DNA from: a virus
Reading direction: 5' to 3' (one strand)
DNA: 64,000 nt
Virus record (IMG/VR): IMGVR_UViG_3300027736_001324
Span: 62,001 to 126,000 of that record
Below are positions 10,968 through 20,062 of this stretch, piece by piece. The stretch's first letter is position 1, and each line of letters opens with the position of its first letter. The notes below the pieces were generated by a model, which worked only from the letters and a program-made list of their open reading frames with translations, was not told the origin of the DNA and did not search any database. A program made the position numbers and the translations under genes.

Positions 10968-11588
10968 ATGTCAGTAATAACACTATCATATAAAGTAGAA
11001 GGATTTATCAAAATCTATGACCCTAACAATGGGGAAATATTTGTAGACAAGAAAAATGCTATAAATTATGAAACCATGTCTGAGGCCATTGCTGACACAT
11101 TAAGCAGTCGTGGTTACGGGGAAATCTATGAAATGGCGTTTGGGAACGGTGGCGCAAGCGTATCTGAGACCGGAGTTATTACTTATTTGCCCCCAAACGT
11201 AACCGGGCAAAATGCAGCACTATACAATCAAACTTACGCTAAAATCGTAGATGATACAAGTGTTTTTAATTTGGATCCTACACGCAACAAGATGACAGTT
11301 TCTCATACTACAGGGAAGTATTATACAGATATTTTGGTACAATGCTTGTTAGATTACGGTGAACCAGCTGGACAAGCAGCATTTGATAATAGTACACAAA
11401 CCGACAGTTCTTATATTTTTGATGAATTAGGTTTGCTTGCTAATTACGGGACTGATAGTTCGGGAGCAACTATCACTAGATTATTGACCCATGTGATTTT
11501 TCACCCGGTTCAAAAGAGTTTAAATAGACAGATACAAATTGATTACACGGTTAGAATTCAAAGTCTGACAAACTTAGTAACAATTTAA
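10968..11588 (+). CDS. Putative virion structural protein, 206 aa
   Basis: The start ATG abuts the previous stop. The protein has no signal peptide or membrane segment and is rich in beta-prone segments (VEGFIKIYDPNNGEIFVDKKN near residues 10-30). It sits between the giant virion protein and the fibre-like genes and is followed directly by a late promoter motif. No enzymatic motif is seen. A baseplate or tail-associated role is inferred only from position. The opening ~30 residues resemble the end of the upstream 50-residue product, suggesting an old duplication of a small beta module. Confidence 0.65.
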   Translation: MSVITLSYKVEGFIKIYDPNNGEIFVDKKNAINYETMSEAIADTLSSRGYGEIYEMAFGNGGASVSETGVITYLPPNVTGQNAALYNQTYAKIVDDTSVFNLDPTRNKMTVSHTTGKYYTDILVQCLLDYGEPAGQAAFDNSTQTDSSYIFDELGLLANYGTDSSGATITRLLTHVIFHPVQKSLNRQIQIDYTVRIQSLTNLVTI

Positions 11589-11597
11589 GATAAATAA
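11589..11597 (+). promoter_or_regulatory. Late-type promoter motif GATAAATAA
   Basis: T4-late-like core 23 nt upstream of the ATG at 11620. A ribosome-binding site (CGGAGT, 11605-11610) lies between. The geometry fits a promoter for the fibre-like gene. Confidence 0.6.
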
Positions 11598-11619
11598 CAG
11601 ATATCGGAGTAATTTTAAA

Positions 11620-12870
11620 ATGGCATATACAATTGTAAAAAGTAATGGTTCAGTATTAACAACCATTGCTGACGGTACTATTAACACAAATAGTACCTCA
11701 CTAGCATTACCGGGTAGAAACTATGCAGGATATGGTTCCTATCTGGATACCAACTTTGTTCACGCCCTAGAAAATTTTGCAAATGCTTCACCCCCAACAA
11801 ATCCATTACAGGGTCAACTATGGTATAATACTAATGCTAATACATTATGTATTTGTCCAGCTGATGGCACTACTACTGCAAGTTCATGGATCACCCTGGC
11901 ACAATCAGGCAGCGGTGGAACAACAACATTTGGAACAGTTAACGTTACAGGAACATTAACAGCAGGAAATCTTTCTACTGGTGGAACAGTAACCGGGGCA
12001 AATGCAGTAGTTACTAATATATCTGTAAGTGCAAATGCTAATATAACTACCGGAAATCTTACTACCGCTAATATTGGAACAACAAATACTCAACTTATTT
12101 CTACTGGTGCTAATGCTACTAATGGAATACTACAAGGTACTTGGACATTAAACGGCGGTGGCATTGCAGGTAGTGTAGCAGGACTAAGTTTATTAGTTCA
12201 AAATGGTAATCTACAAATTGGAACTGAAGGCAGCACATTAGGAATTAGAACGGACAACTACAGATATGCTAACGGTACTACAGTTAGTTTTGCAGGTACA
12301 TACAACAATAGTAATGTATCTGACTATCTATCAAACGCATCGGTGGCAGGCGGCAGATTTGCAGGATCAATTTACCCGGCTAGTGTAACAACAGCCAATA
12401 TAACTACTGGTGCAAGTGGTACGGCAGGCCAATTTACTGGTAACTGGACATTGACTAGCGGTTCTAGGCTTAATGCAACATACGCTGACTTGGCCGAACG
12501 CTTTGAGGCAGATGCATATTATGATGCAGGAACAGTAGTTGAATTGGGCGGAGAAAAAGAAATCACTAGTGTAAGATACGAATTAAGTGAAGATATATTT
12601 GGTGTTATCTCTGATACTGCTGCTTATTTAATGAATTCAGGTGCAGGAGATAATACAACTCACCCGCCAGTAGCTATGACAGGACGGGTTCAAGTAAAAG
12701 TCACTGGTATAGTAAAGAAAGGTGATCGTTTAGTTAGTGCAGGCAACGGCATAGCACGAGCAGCACAAGCAGGCGAGGCAACTGCGTTTAACGTTATCGG
12801 ACGAGCATTAGAAAATAAAACAACAAATAGCATTGGAACAGTTTTAGCAATTGTTACTGTATCTAAATAA
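11620..12870 (+). CDS. Tail-fibre-like protein with YADLAE-type C-terminal domain
   Basis: 416 residues. The N-terminal ~90 residues form a compact domain (MAYTIVKSNG...NPLQGQLWYN). The middle (about 95-270) is a low-complexity Thr/Gly/Asn/Ala shaft with quasi-repeats around TANITTG and TGNLTT. The C-terminal ~130 residues contain YADLAERFEADA, HPPVAMTGRV and VKKGDRLVSAG. This arrangement is familiar from tips of phage tail fibres related to peptidase-G2-like or intramolecular-chaperone domains. An adhesin/fibre role at the tail is likely. The late promoter at 11589 and the ribosome-binding site at 11605 support the start. Whether the tip is self-cleaving cannot be told from sequence alone. 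Confidence 0.75.
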   Translation: MAYTIVKSNGSVLTTIADGTINTNSTSLALPGRNYAGYGSYLDTNFVHALENFANASPPTNPLQGQLWYNTNANTLCICPADGTTTASSWITLAQSGSGGTTTFGTVNVTGTLTAGNLSTGGTVTGANAVVTNISVSANANITTGNLTTANIGTTNTQLISTGANATNGILQGTWTLNGGGIAGSVAGLSLLVQNGNLQIGTEGSTLGIRTDNYRYANGTTVSFAGTYNNSNVSDYLSNASVAGGRFAGSIYPASVTTANITTGASGTAGQFTGNWTLTSGSRLNATYADLAERFEADAYYDAGTVVELGGEKEITSVRYELSEDIFGVISDTAAYLMNSGAGDNTTHPPVAMTGRVQVKVTGIVKKGDRLVSAGNGIARAAQAGEATAFNVIGRALENKTTNSIGTVLAIVTVSK

Positions 12871-12879
12871 GGATTAAAA

Positions 12880-13818
12880 ATGAGTTACGCACAATACGGA
12901 ACAATCGCAGCATCAGATTATAACACCTTGGTGGGTGGAGATCCGGTCACAAGTTCCGGAACTTTAAATGCAGTCTGGGCAACAGGTGGAACTAATACTG
13001 GGTATGGTCAAACAGCAGAAGCAAATGTGGCGGCGGGTGATTCAGTTACTGCTACAAAATGGGCTAATCTTGTAAATAAAACTGCAAACTCCGCATCGCA
13101 TCAAGGAACATCAATTAGTTCAGTTACTGCACCTGCAGCGGGCGGCACAGTTACTTACTTGTCTGCAATACCAACAAATTTAACTACAATTTATACCAAT
13201 AGATTAAATGCCACAAGTCAAGGTACTACAACTGCTAATACTGCAACTTATGCTAGTACATGGCAAGCAGCATTAACTTTTACACATACTGTAACATTTG
13301 CTAATGCAAATGCTGCTAGGTATTTCTTTAATGCAGGCGGACAACTAAAAGTTACTTGCGCTCATGCAAATACCGCAACTTCTATCAATACATTATATAA
13401 CGGACTAGCATCTAATATTGGTACAGTTGTATTAAGTTCACCCGTTACTGGCTCAATAACTGTGAATAGTGTCTCATTCAACGGTATCACTAAAGTTGGT
13501 GGAGGTGGTAATGCTCCTACTATTAGTACTAATACAGGGTATTATGCACTGACTACTAGTAATGCAAATGTATTCACCCAATTAGCATCAACTGGCCCAT
13601 CAGGATACTTAAGTTCATTCATTCGTATAATCGCTGTAAGTAATGGCTCCCCGGGCGCTACTGTTACTATCTATACAGTTTGGGATGAAGTTCCAGATGG
13701 ATTAACTGTTGGAACAGGCTCTGCTACTACGGTAACTATTGTAGCACCTGAAACAACTTATTTACCTACAGCAAGTTGGGGAACTCCAACCGTATCCGGA
13801 ACAGTAACCGGCTCATAA
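12880..13818 (+). CDS. Fibre-like virion protein, 312 aa
   Basis: Begins MSYAQYGTIAASDYNTLVGG with AAGGA just upstream and lies 9 nt after the preceding fibre gene, so probably the same transcript. The composition is strongly Thr/Ala/Ser/Asn/Gly, as in beta-structured fibre or adhesin subunits. There is a central stretch with FANANAARYFFNAGGQL and a Gly-rich turn (VGGGGNAP). No signal peptide, membrane helix or catalytic motif is visible. Similar N-termini occur on phage particle proteins, in my recollection. Role inferred as tail fibre, fibre tip or virion decoration. Confidence 0.65.
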   Translation: MSYAQYGTIAASDYNTLVGGDPVTSSGTLNAVWATGGTNTGYGQTAEANVAAGDSVTATKWANLVNKTANSASHQGTSISSVTAPAAGGTVTYLSAIPTNLTTIYTNRLNATSQGTTTANTATYASTWQAALTFTHTVTFANANAARYFFNAGGQLKVTCAHANTATSINTLYNGLASNIGTVVLSSPVTGSITVNSVSFNGITKVGGGGNAPTISTNTGYYALTTSNANVFTQLASTGPSGYLSSFIRIIAVSNGSPGATVTIYTVWDEVPDGLTVGTGSATTVTIVAPETTYLPTASWGTPTVSGTVTGS

Positions 13819-13843
13819 TTTTTCACATCATCTTTGTATCCAT

Positions 13844-13851
13844 CTAAATAC
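13844..13851 (+). promoter_or_regulatory. Late-type promoter motif CTAAATAC
   Basis: Lies 14 nt upstream of the ATG at 13866, with a strong ribosome-binding site AGGAG at 13856-13860 between. It heads the long overlapping glycan gene train. Confidence 0.55.
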
Positions 13852-13865
13852 TCATAGGAGTACTC

Positions 13866-14171
13866 ATGGATACAAAGACATTAATAAGTGAAGCTAAAGC
13901 CCGCTTCAATCATAACTCAGCTAAAGCCTATCTAAAAGACAAATACGACAGTAAATTTATTGTTGCTGATCAAAATGGACTTTGGCGCGCCAATCTAGAA
14001 ACCATTAACTTCTTAAATTCTTCTACTGAAGAATGGGTAATACTAATAGACACCTTTGATAATCCAGTTAAAGTAAAACGAGTAGATTTGCTAAGTAAAC
14101 TTTCTGATACTTACAAAATCACAATGGAAGAATGGTATAACGAATGGGCTGAATTAGAGAAGAAAAGATGA
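13866..14171 (+). CDS. Conserved hypothetical protein, 101 aa
   Basis: Starts MDTKTLISEAKARFNHNSAKAYLKDKY and ends WYNEWAELEKKR. It is mixed alpha/beta and charged, with no signal or membrane segment. It is preceded by a late-type promoter and AGGAG and overlaps the next gene by 4 nt (ATGA), so the two are translationally coupled. I recall similar small proteins in T4-like phages but cannot name a function. Being first in the glycosyltransferase operon it could be an accessory factor, but nothing in the sequence proves it. Confidence 0.7.
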   Translation: MDTKTLISEAKARFNHNSAKAYLKDKYDSKFIVADQNGLWRANLETINFLNSSTEEWVILIDTFDNPVKVKRVDLLSKLSDTYKITMEEWYNEWAELEKKR

Positions 14172-14974
14172 GTAGAGGCGTATTACTTTTTGCATTCAAT
14201 AGCCCAAAATATAACTACTACAAAATGGCAGTAGCAACTGCTAAACGAGTAAATCACTTTTTGGATCTACCTGTTACAATCGTAACAGATAATGATTCAT
14301 TGCCTGAACAACAAACATATACATTTGATAAGGTTATCATAGCTGATGCTGATAAAACCAATAAAAGAGATTGGGGGATATGGTTCAACAAAGGTAGATA
14401 TCGTGCATATGCATTAAGTCCATATGATGAAACTATATTGCTAGACACAGATTACATGGTCAACTCAGACAAATTATTAAAGACATTTGATTTACTAACA
14501 GACTTTTGCTGCCACGATACTACTAGTTTTATTATGTACCCAAACGCCGAACAAGAACTATTGAGTGGTCGTAGCTTTAACACATTGTGGGCTACTGTAA
14601 TTATGTTTAAGAAAACAAAAAGAGTAGAACAAATATTCAATTGCTTAGAAATGGTTCAAAAGAACTTTGAACATTACTCAAATATACACGGATTCATATC
14701 ATCTACCTTTCGCAACGATTACGGATTGACACTAGCAACAAGAATAGTTAACGGACATCTTACTACTAAAGAAGATGTAATCCCATGGAACTTATTACAT
14801 GTGGGAAAAAACACAGTAGTGTACAGAAACAATGATGATGAATTTAATAATGAATATACAGTAATGTTTGATAATTGGAACCGCGGAAAGATTCGTAAAG
14901 AATATATCACTATCAAAGATACTGATTTTCATGTTATGAACAAAGAAAACTTTATGGAGCTGATAAGTGAATAA
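14168..14974 (+). CDS. GT-A-fold glycosyltransferase-like protein
   Basis: 268 residues. It opens with a GVLLFAFNSPKYNYYKMAVATA strand-helix typical of nucleotide-sugar-binding folds and has a clear DxD motif (LLDTDYMV, D93 and D95) for metal/nucleotide-sugar binding. Later residues include HVG near 215-217. The pattern is GT8-like or related GT-A. No membrane segment is present, so it is expected to be cytoplasmic. It overlaps the upstream gene by 4 nt and the downstream gene by 8 nt, the first of several transferases in this cluster. The donor and acceptor sugars cannot be read from the sequence. Confidence 0.75.
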   Translation: MSRGVLLFAFNSPKYNYYKMAVATAKRVNHFLDLPVTIVTDNDSLPEQQTYTFDKVIIADADKTNKRDWGIWFNKGRYRAYALSPYDETILLDTDYMVNSDKLLKTFDLLTDFCCHDTTSFIMYPNAEQELLSGRSFNTLWATVIMFKKTKRVEQIFNCLEMVQKNFEHYSNIHGFISSTFRNDYGLTLATRIVNGHLTTKEDVIPWNLLHVGKNTVVYRNNDDEFNNEYTVMFDNWNRGKIRKEYITIKDTDFHVMNKENFMELISE

Positions 14975-15707
14975 AGGTTTTGTAATAATGGCTCAGGATA
15001 CCGAGAAAACAAGCTATACTAAGTGTGCTGAAACATTAAAGAAAAGTATATTAAGAGTAATGCCAGACGCTAGCATCACTATTATAACTAGTGATATGTT
15101 GCCCTACGGTGATCTAGGTGGCTTTGCAAATGATTGGCAAGTATATGAAGCTAGTCCATATGATTATACAATCAAGTTAGAAGCGGATATGTATATCCCG
15201 CGCAACATAGACCATTGGTGGGATGTACTCAACCACAGAGATGTTGTAGTTTCAAGTACAATTAGAAATTTCATGCAGGAGATATCTGATGTAAGGGTGT
15301 ATCGCAGATTCATTGATGATAACAATTTGCCAGACGTATATAATGCAATCACTTATTTTAAGAAATCTGATGTGGCTAACCAATTCTTTAGTATAGTTAA
15401 AGACATATTTGAGAACTGGGAAGAATACAAAAAGATATTGAAATGCAACCAAACAGAATTAGTTACTACAGACTGGGTTTATTCTATTGCTTGTCATATT
15501 ATGGGAGTAGAAAAAACTACAATGCCTACGTTTAATGAGATGAGCATGGTGCATATGAAAGCATTTGTTAATAATAATGTGACTGAAAACTGGACTGATA
15601 CTTTTGTATATGAATGCTTGCCCGATCAGATTAGAGTACAGACAGTTCCGCAGCAATATCCATTTCACTATCATGTGAAGAACTTTTGTGATAAAATAGT
15701 AATATGA
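14967..15707 (+). CDS. Glycosyltransferase-like protein (GT-A type)
   Basis: 246 residues starting at a GTG codon inside the end of the previous gene, so probably coupled. It shares the layout of its neighbour: an N-terminal MNKGFVIMAQDTEKTSYTKCA segment, then KLEADMYIPR with an ExD motif (E72, D74) at the usual metal-binding position. No signal peptide is present. It is most likely a diverged paralogue of the 14168 product. The change from DxD to ExD could alter metal or donor use; that is inference. Confidence 0.65.
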   Translation: MNKGFVIMAQDTEKTSYTKCAETLKKSILRVMPDASITIITSDMLPYGDLGGFANDWQVYEASPYDYTIKLEADMYIPRNIDHWWDVLNHRDVVVSSTIRNFMQEISDVRVYRRFIDDNNLPDVYNAITYFKKSDVANQFFSIVKDIFENWEEYKKILKCNQTELVTTDWVYSIACHIMGVEKTTMPTFNEMSMVHMKAFVNNNVTENWTDTFVYECLPDQIRVQTVPQQYPFHYHVKNFCDKIVI

Positions 15708-16039
15708 CCGAAGAAGATTATATTATTATTTGGGAAGCACCTAAATTAATACCGCCGGAGTATAGATTATATTATGATGACAAGGGTAAAGTAATTTGCT
15801 ATTCAGGAGATAAATCGGTAGAGGGCAAGTACATTGTTATTGATGCACAAACTTTTGTTGAAGCAAGACCTGATCTAGTGGTTATCGATGAAAAACTATC
15901 CCGTGCTAGACCAAACGCAATGGTAAGTAAATTGATGCCTGACGATAGTGAAGGGGTCACTTGTCATCCAGAAGATATGAGTATAATAGTTGATGATGCC
16001 AATCACATTAAATGGAAATTAAATATATATGAACTCTAA
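15704..16039 (+). CDS. Hypothetical protein, 111 aa
   Basis: The start ATG overlaps the previous stop (ATGA). The protein begins MTEEDYIIIWEAPKLIPPEYRLYYD and contains KYIVIDAQTFVEARPDLVVID and a HPEDMSIIVDD segment. It is small, acidic and beta-rich, with no membrane helix. It lies between two glycosyltransferase-like genes and overlaps the next by 11 nt. I recall similar short proteins in T4-like phages of aquatic bacteria, with no function known to me. Confidence 0.65.
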   Translation: MTEEDYIIIWEAPKLIPPEYRLYYDDKGKVICYSGDKSVEGKYIVIDAQTFVEARPDLVVIDEKLSRARPNAMVSKLMPDDSEGVTCHPEDMSIIVDDANHIKWKLNIYEL

Positions 16040-16979
16040 TATCGTAGATGTGGCAGACTTGGATTGTATCTATCTAAGTTATGATGAGCCACAGAAAGAA
16101 GAATTCTGGCTTAAGATAAAGAACATGGTTCCCTGGGCAAAGCGTGTTGATAGTGTTAAAGGTAGTGATGCCGCACATAAAGCCGCAGCAGAAGAATCTG
16201 ATACCGAAAGATTTATTCTTATTGATGGTGATAATATGCCTAATGAGAATTTCTTTAATATACAATTAGACTTTACTGATAAAGGTTCTGAATATCAGCT
16301 AGCACAATATCGTTGGAAAGCTGTTAATAGTATTAACGGACTACGTTATGGCAATGGCGGCATGAGTAGCTGGACTAAAACTTATGTGCGTGAAATGAAA
16401 ACTCACGAAAATCAAAAAGACGGAGATGTAGCACGTATTGCTGATTTCTGTATGGATGGAAAAGATAATTTATATTGGGCAATGCATGATTGTTATTCTA
16501 CTACTTATCCTAATTATACTCCGTTTCAAGCGTGGCGTGCTGGATTCCGAGAAGGAGTAAAAATGGTTCTTGATAAAGGTGCAAGACCTGATATTGACAC
16601 TTTTAAAGAAACTGTTGCTAGTCGCAACTTAAACAATTTAACAATCTGGCATAACGTAGGTGCTGATGTTGAGAATGGCATGTGGGCTATCTATGGTGCA
16701 AGACTTGGAACATATATGACTATGTTAACTGAGTGGGATCACGCAAATGTTCAATGGTTTGATAACTATATAACACTTTGGGAAGAACAAGAATACAGAG
16801 ATCCAGAACGTGAAGCAACATTGATTGGTGAAGCATTAAATGATAAACTAGGATTGCCAATGTGTACATTGAGTAGCGAACAAAGCAAATTCTTTAAGCG
16901 ACACTATAATGCTGATAAGTACAATATCGGTCCATTGATAAGAGAGATGGATGTAATAAGAAAGATTGAGGGTTGGTAA
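16029..16979 (+). CDS. Glycosyltransferase-like protein sharing a domain with the 2,014-aa repeat protein
   Basis: 316 residues. A DxD motif (LIDGDNM, D66 and D68) follows a helix with GSDAAHKAAAEESDTERF. The C-terminal two thirds include NSINGLRYGNGG, FQAWRAGFREGVKM and LTIWHNVGADVENGMWAIYGA. The same order of motifs recurs at the C-terminus of the repeat protein at 32595-38639 (SQHAAAESSATPWYF, NPVNGLVYGHQA, WDTWRTAFRECIKL, LDVWLNVG), which argues for a shared domain. A GT-A-like glycosyltransferase is likely; the substrate is unknown. It overlaps the upstream gene by 11 nt, and its stop overlaps the ATG at 16979. Confidence 0.7.
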   Translation: MNSNIVDVADLDCIYLSYDEPQKEEFWLKIKNMVPWAKRVDSVKGSDAAHKAAAEESDTERFILIDGDNMPNENFFNIQLDFTDKGSEYQLAQYRWKAVNSINGLRYGNGGMSSWTKTYVREMKTHENQKDGDVARIADFCMDGKDNLYWAMHDCYSTTYPNYTPFQAWRAGFREGVKMVLDKGARPDIDTFKETVASRNLNNLTIWHNVGADVENGMWAIYGARLGTYMTMLTEWDHANVQWFDNYITLWEEQEYRDPEREATLIGEALNDKLGLPMCTLSSEQSKFFKRHYNADKYNIGPLIREMDVIRKIEGW

Positions 16980-18550
16980 TGAAAAAGCTAGATGATGTAA
17001 TTTGGATAAAAAATAATTCCGGTGATATTGTTTCTAATAAAGAAAATGTAGAAACTGTAAAAAATCTATTAAATGACACTGGATGTGGATTTTGTTTAGC
17101 AAAGTTTACACAAGTCACTATGCATTTGGGTACAGGATTAGTACATTCATGTCATCATCCAAAAGCACATGTTGTGCCATTGGAAGAATTAGAAAATAAC
17201 CCGGCTGCATTGTTTAATACAAGCAAGTTAAAAAAAGCACGAAAACAAATGTTGTCCGGCGAGAAACCAAGTGAGTGTGATTATTGCTGGCGCGTAGAAG
17301 ATAGAAATAGTCCAAGTGACAGATACTTCAAGAGCCTTGAAAATTGGGCATTATCAAGTCATGATATGGTACTTGATAATGGACATGAGATTGATTACTA
17401 TCCTACTTACTTAGAGGTTGACTTTAGCAACGTATGTAATTTTAGCTGTATCTATTGCGGGCCTGAGTATAGTAGCATTTGGGTAGAAGATTTAAAAAGA
17501 AACGGTCCAGTTAAAGTATTAGATAATACAAGCAAGGTACAATGGGTACAGGGATGGCAAGACTTAGATTCTATTACATATAAGAACAGAGAACATAATC
17601 CATATGTTGAAGCATTTTGGAAATGGTTCCCCGATGCATATAAGAAACTTAAGTTTTACCGTATTACGGGTGGAGAGCCATTACTAAGCAAAGAAACATT
17701 TAGAAGTATTGATTGGCTCATTGAGAATCCAAATACTGAATTAGATTTCAGTATTAACAGTAACATGGGTGTACCAGATAAGTTATGGTATTCATTTTTA
17801 GATAAGATAAAAGTATTAGCAAATGGAAATTATGTTAAGAAATTTACCTTGTTTACAAGCGTTGATGCCTGGGGAGAGAAAGCAGAATATCTACGCCCTG
17901 GATTAGATTTTGAATTATTCAAAAAACGATATGAAGAAGTCCTACAAATTGGTGGTGTAAGATGCGTAATCATGTGTACATTTAATCTATTGAGTGTTAC
18001 TAGTATACAAAAGTTATTAGAATGGCAGTCTGAGTTACGAAGCAAATATAATGTTGACAGAGAGTTGTTACATTTAGAAACACAATTTGGTGTTAATCTA
18101 GGTGGAGAAATTTCTCATACTGAAAGAAACAAATTATCCGGTGAGCATTTTGCAATAGTTGGTATTGATATTCCGTATCTGCGTCATCCTCAATGTTTAG
18201 ATGCACATTTCTCGGATAAAAATTTGATTGAGAAATATTTAGTGCCGGCGATTAATTTCATGGCAAAAAACACAGGAAGTTCGCATTGGGGATTACATCA
18301 AGGGTATGAGTCATATGAAGTTGAAAAAATGAAAAGAAATGTATTTGATATAATTCATTTCAATTCAATACATGATGAAGAAAATCCAGTTGTAGTTGAA
18401 GGTAGGGCGAAGTTTTATGATTTTGTTAATGATATGGATAGGCGGCATGGTAAAAATTTCGTAGATGTCTTCCCAGAGTTTAAATCATTTTATGAAAAAT
18501 GTAGACAAAACAAAAACGACATATTAAAAGAGGAACATAAACTACCATGA
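16979..18550 (+). CDS. Radical SAM protein with N-terminal twitch domain
   Basis: ATG at 16979 overlaps the previous TAA; a TTG 6 nt earlier is less likely. It encodes 523 residues. The N-terminal ~105 residues carry Cys36, Cys39, Cys58, Cys100 and Cys103 (GCGFCLAKF, HSCHHPKAH, ECDYCWRVED), the layout of a twitch auxiliary iron-sulphur domain. The radical SAM CX3CX2C motif is CNFSCIYC (C153, C157, C160), followed by ITGGEP near 229-234. These bind a [4Fe-4S] cluster and SAM to generate a 5'-deoxyadenosyl radical. Twitch-domain radical SAM proteins occur in phage glycan regions as far as I recall, without a defined substrate. The context suggests sugar or peptide modification. The next gene overlaps by 4 nt. 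Confidence 0.85.
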   Translation: MKKLDDVIWIKNNSGDIVSNKENVETVKNLLNDTGCGFCLAKFTQVTMHLGTGLVHSCHHPKAHVVPLEELENNPAALFNTSKLKKARKQMLSGEKPSECDYCWRVEDRNSPSDRYFKSLENWALSSHDMVLDNGHEIDYYPTYLEVDFSNVCNFSCIYCGPEYSSIWVEDLKRNGPVKVLDNTSKVQWVQGWQDLDSITYKNREHNPYVEAFWKWFPDAYKKLKFYRITGGEPLLSKETFRSIDWLIENPNTELDFSINSNMGVPDKLWYSFLDKIKVLANGNYVKKFTLFTSVDAWGEKAEYLRPGLDFELFKKRYEEVLQIGGVRCVIMCTFNLLSVTSIQKLLEWQSELRSKYNVDRELLHLETQFGVNLGGEISHTERNKLSGEHFAIVGIDIPYLRHPQCLDAHFSDKNLIEKYLVPAINFMAKNTGSSHWGLHQGYESYEVEKMKRNVFDIIHFNSIHDEENPVVVEGRAKFYDFVNDMDRRHGKNFVDVFPEFKSFYEKCRQNKNDILKEEHKLP

Positions 18551-19323
18551 GAGTAGCATTATGTATTAGTGGTCAGCCTAGAACATGGGAAAAATGCTAT
18601 CAAAATTGGATAGATAGTATTCTTCCCGGCGCAGAGAAAGACGTTTTTTTTCATTTATGGGATTACAATTCATTACCTAGTATAATTAATACTATCCCGG
18701 GCGCACCGACAAACTATAATAAAAAAATATCTGAGGATGAGAAAAATCTAATTGTGGATACATTAAAGCCAAAGAAGCATAAATTTGATAATAAGGAAAT
18801 TCCAAATCGTAGTGATGATCCTAGTTTTATTAATGAATTTGTTAAAACTCCTTTGGGATGGTGGTGCAGAGGACAATATTATAGTTTATGGTATGCTGCT
18901 CAATTAAAACGACAATATGAATTAGAAAATAACTTTGATTATGATGTAGTATTCAGATTGAGAACTGATTTGATTTTTACAGAACCAGTTATATTACCTG
19001 AAAAAGTTGAATATAATTCTATATATTCTACAAATAATGGATGGATGGAAAATGTTGGAACTTTTATGATAGGTGATACTTTTTATTTTGCTGATAGTTT
19101 TACCTACGATCAAATATCTCAATTTATACATGGATTAGATTTTATCGACACATTTAATGTAGTTGATTCACATATAACTTTTCACCCACCTGAAGTTGCG
19201 TTTTATCCTTTTATTAAATCACTTGGAATAAAAAACATAAATTCACCGCAGCATTTTAAAATAGCAAGAACACAAGAATATCTTGACATTAAGAAAGAAT
19301 TAGGTTCGTATGAAATCATATAA
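18547..19323 (+). CDS. FSGxxRT-family glycosyltransferase-like protein, copy 1
   Basis: 258 residues beginning MRVALCISGQPRTWEKCYQNW, followed by DVFFHLWDYN and, near residue 136, YDVVFRLRTDLIF. This order of motifs (xCxSGxxRT, FFxHxW, YDxVxxxRxD) is shared with four other genes nearby at 19310, 20062, 24126 and 24902. It looks like a cytoplasmic nucleotide-sugar-dependent transferase fold, with the RxD segment at the DxD-like position. That reading is inference from motif layout. It overlaps the upstream gene by 4 nt and the next by 14 nt. There is no signal peptide. Confidence 0.65.
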   Translation: MRVALCISGQPRTWEKCYQNWIDSILPGAEKDVFFHLWDYNSLPSIINTIPGAPTNYNKKISEDEKNLIVDTLKPKKHKFDNKEIPNRSDDPSFINEFVKTPLGWWCRGQYYSLWYAAQLKRQYELENNFDYDVVFRLRTDLIFTEPVILPEKVEYNSIYSTNNGWMENVGTFMIGDTFYFADSFTYDQISQFIHGLDFIDTFNVVDSHITFHPPEVAFYPFIKSLGIKNINSPQHFKIARTQEYLDIKKELGSYEII

Positions 19324-20062
19324 TATTGCTGTTTGTTTTAGTGGTCAAATTAGGACCGGGGTTTATGCTGCACCAAATATAAAAAGATTTATAGGTGATT
19401 TATGGGACAATTGTGATTTTTTTATACACACGTGGAATGTTTCTAATGAAAAGCCTACTCCTAAACAAGCTAAAGATGGAAATATGTTTGGTGATGCGCA
19501 GGAAATAGATTTTGAAACACTTAATAAAATTTATAATTTTAAAAAAATAAACATTACCCCGAGAATTCTATTGGACATGGGACTATGGCTGTCTTGGCTA
19601 CTAAGTGTACATTTAAAACAACAACATGAAATAGAAAATAATAAAAAATATGATTATGTTGTGAAGTTAAGACCTGATATGATTTATCGCAACTCATTAA
19701 CGCTAGATGATATGATTAAAAATACTTCATCTAAATCGGTTTCTGTAATGGAAACTTTTATATACGACGGTGATCAAATTACCGATGATTCATTGTATAT
19801 TGCTGATTCAACAACTATGGATCTATTTGTAAATTTTGTAAATGAATTACCCCATCTAACTCCTCACAAGACACCCCATCATGCTTTATATAATTATGCA
19901 ATAGAACACGGTATCATCATTAATGATTTAAAATGCGGATATTTTTCTGGTAACTACACTATATTAAGACAACCCTGTATATCGTATTGTACGTTGACTG
20001 AATTTGAAAAATGTGAAAAAATGGATAAGTTAATATATTATCCTGGAATGGCTAACAGATAA
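19310..20062 (+). CDS. FSGxxRT-family glycosyltransferase-like protein, copy 2
   Basis: 250 residues starting MKSYNIAVCFSGQIRTGVY, with DFFIHTWNVS near residue 36 and YDYVVKLRPDMIY near 113-125. It shares the three-motif signature with its neighbours, and its GQIRTG is closest to the 24126 copy (GQIRTGIH). It overlaps the previous gene by 14 nt and abuts the next (the stop shares a base with the following ATG). Likely a surface-glycan transferase; donor and acceptor unknown. Confidence 0.65.
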   Translation: MKSYNIAVCFSGQIRTGVYAAPNIKRFIGDLWDNCDFFIHTWNVSNEKPTPKQAKDGNMFGDAQEIDFETLNKIYNFKKINITPRILLDMGLWLSWLLSVHLKQQHEIENNKKYDYVVKLRPDMIYRNSLTLDDMIKNTSSKSVSVMETFIYDGDQITDDSLYIADSTTMDLFVNFVNELPHLTPHKTPHHALYNYAIEHGIIINDLKCGYFSGNYTILRQPCISYCTLTEFEKCEKMDKLIYYPGMANR

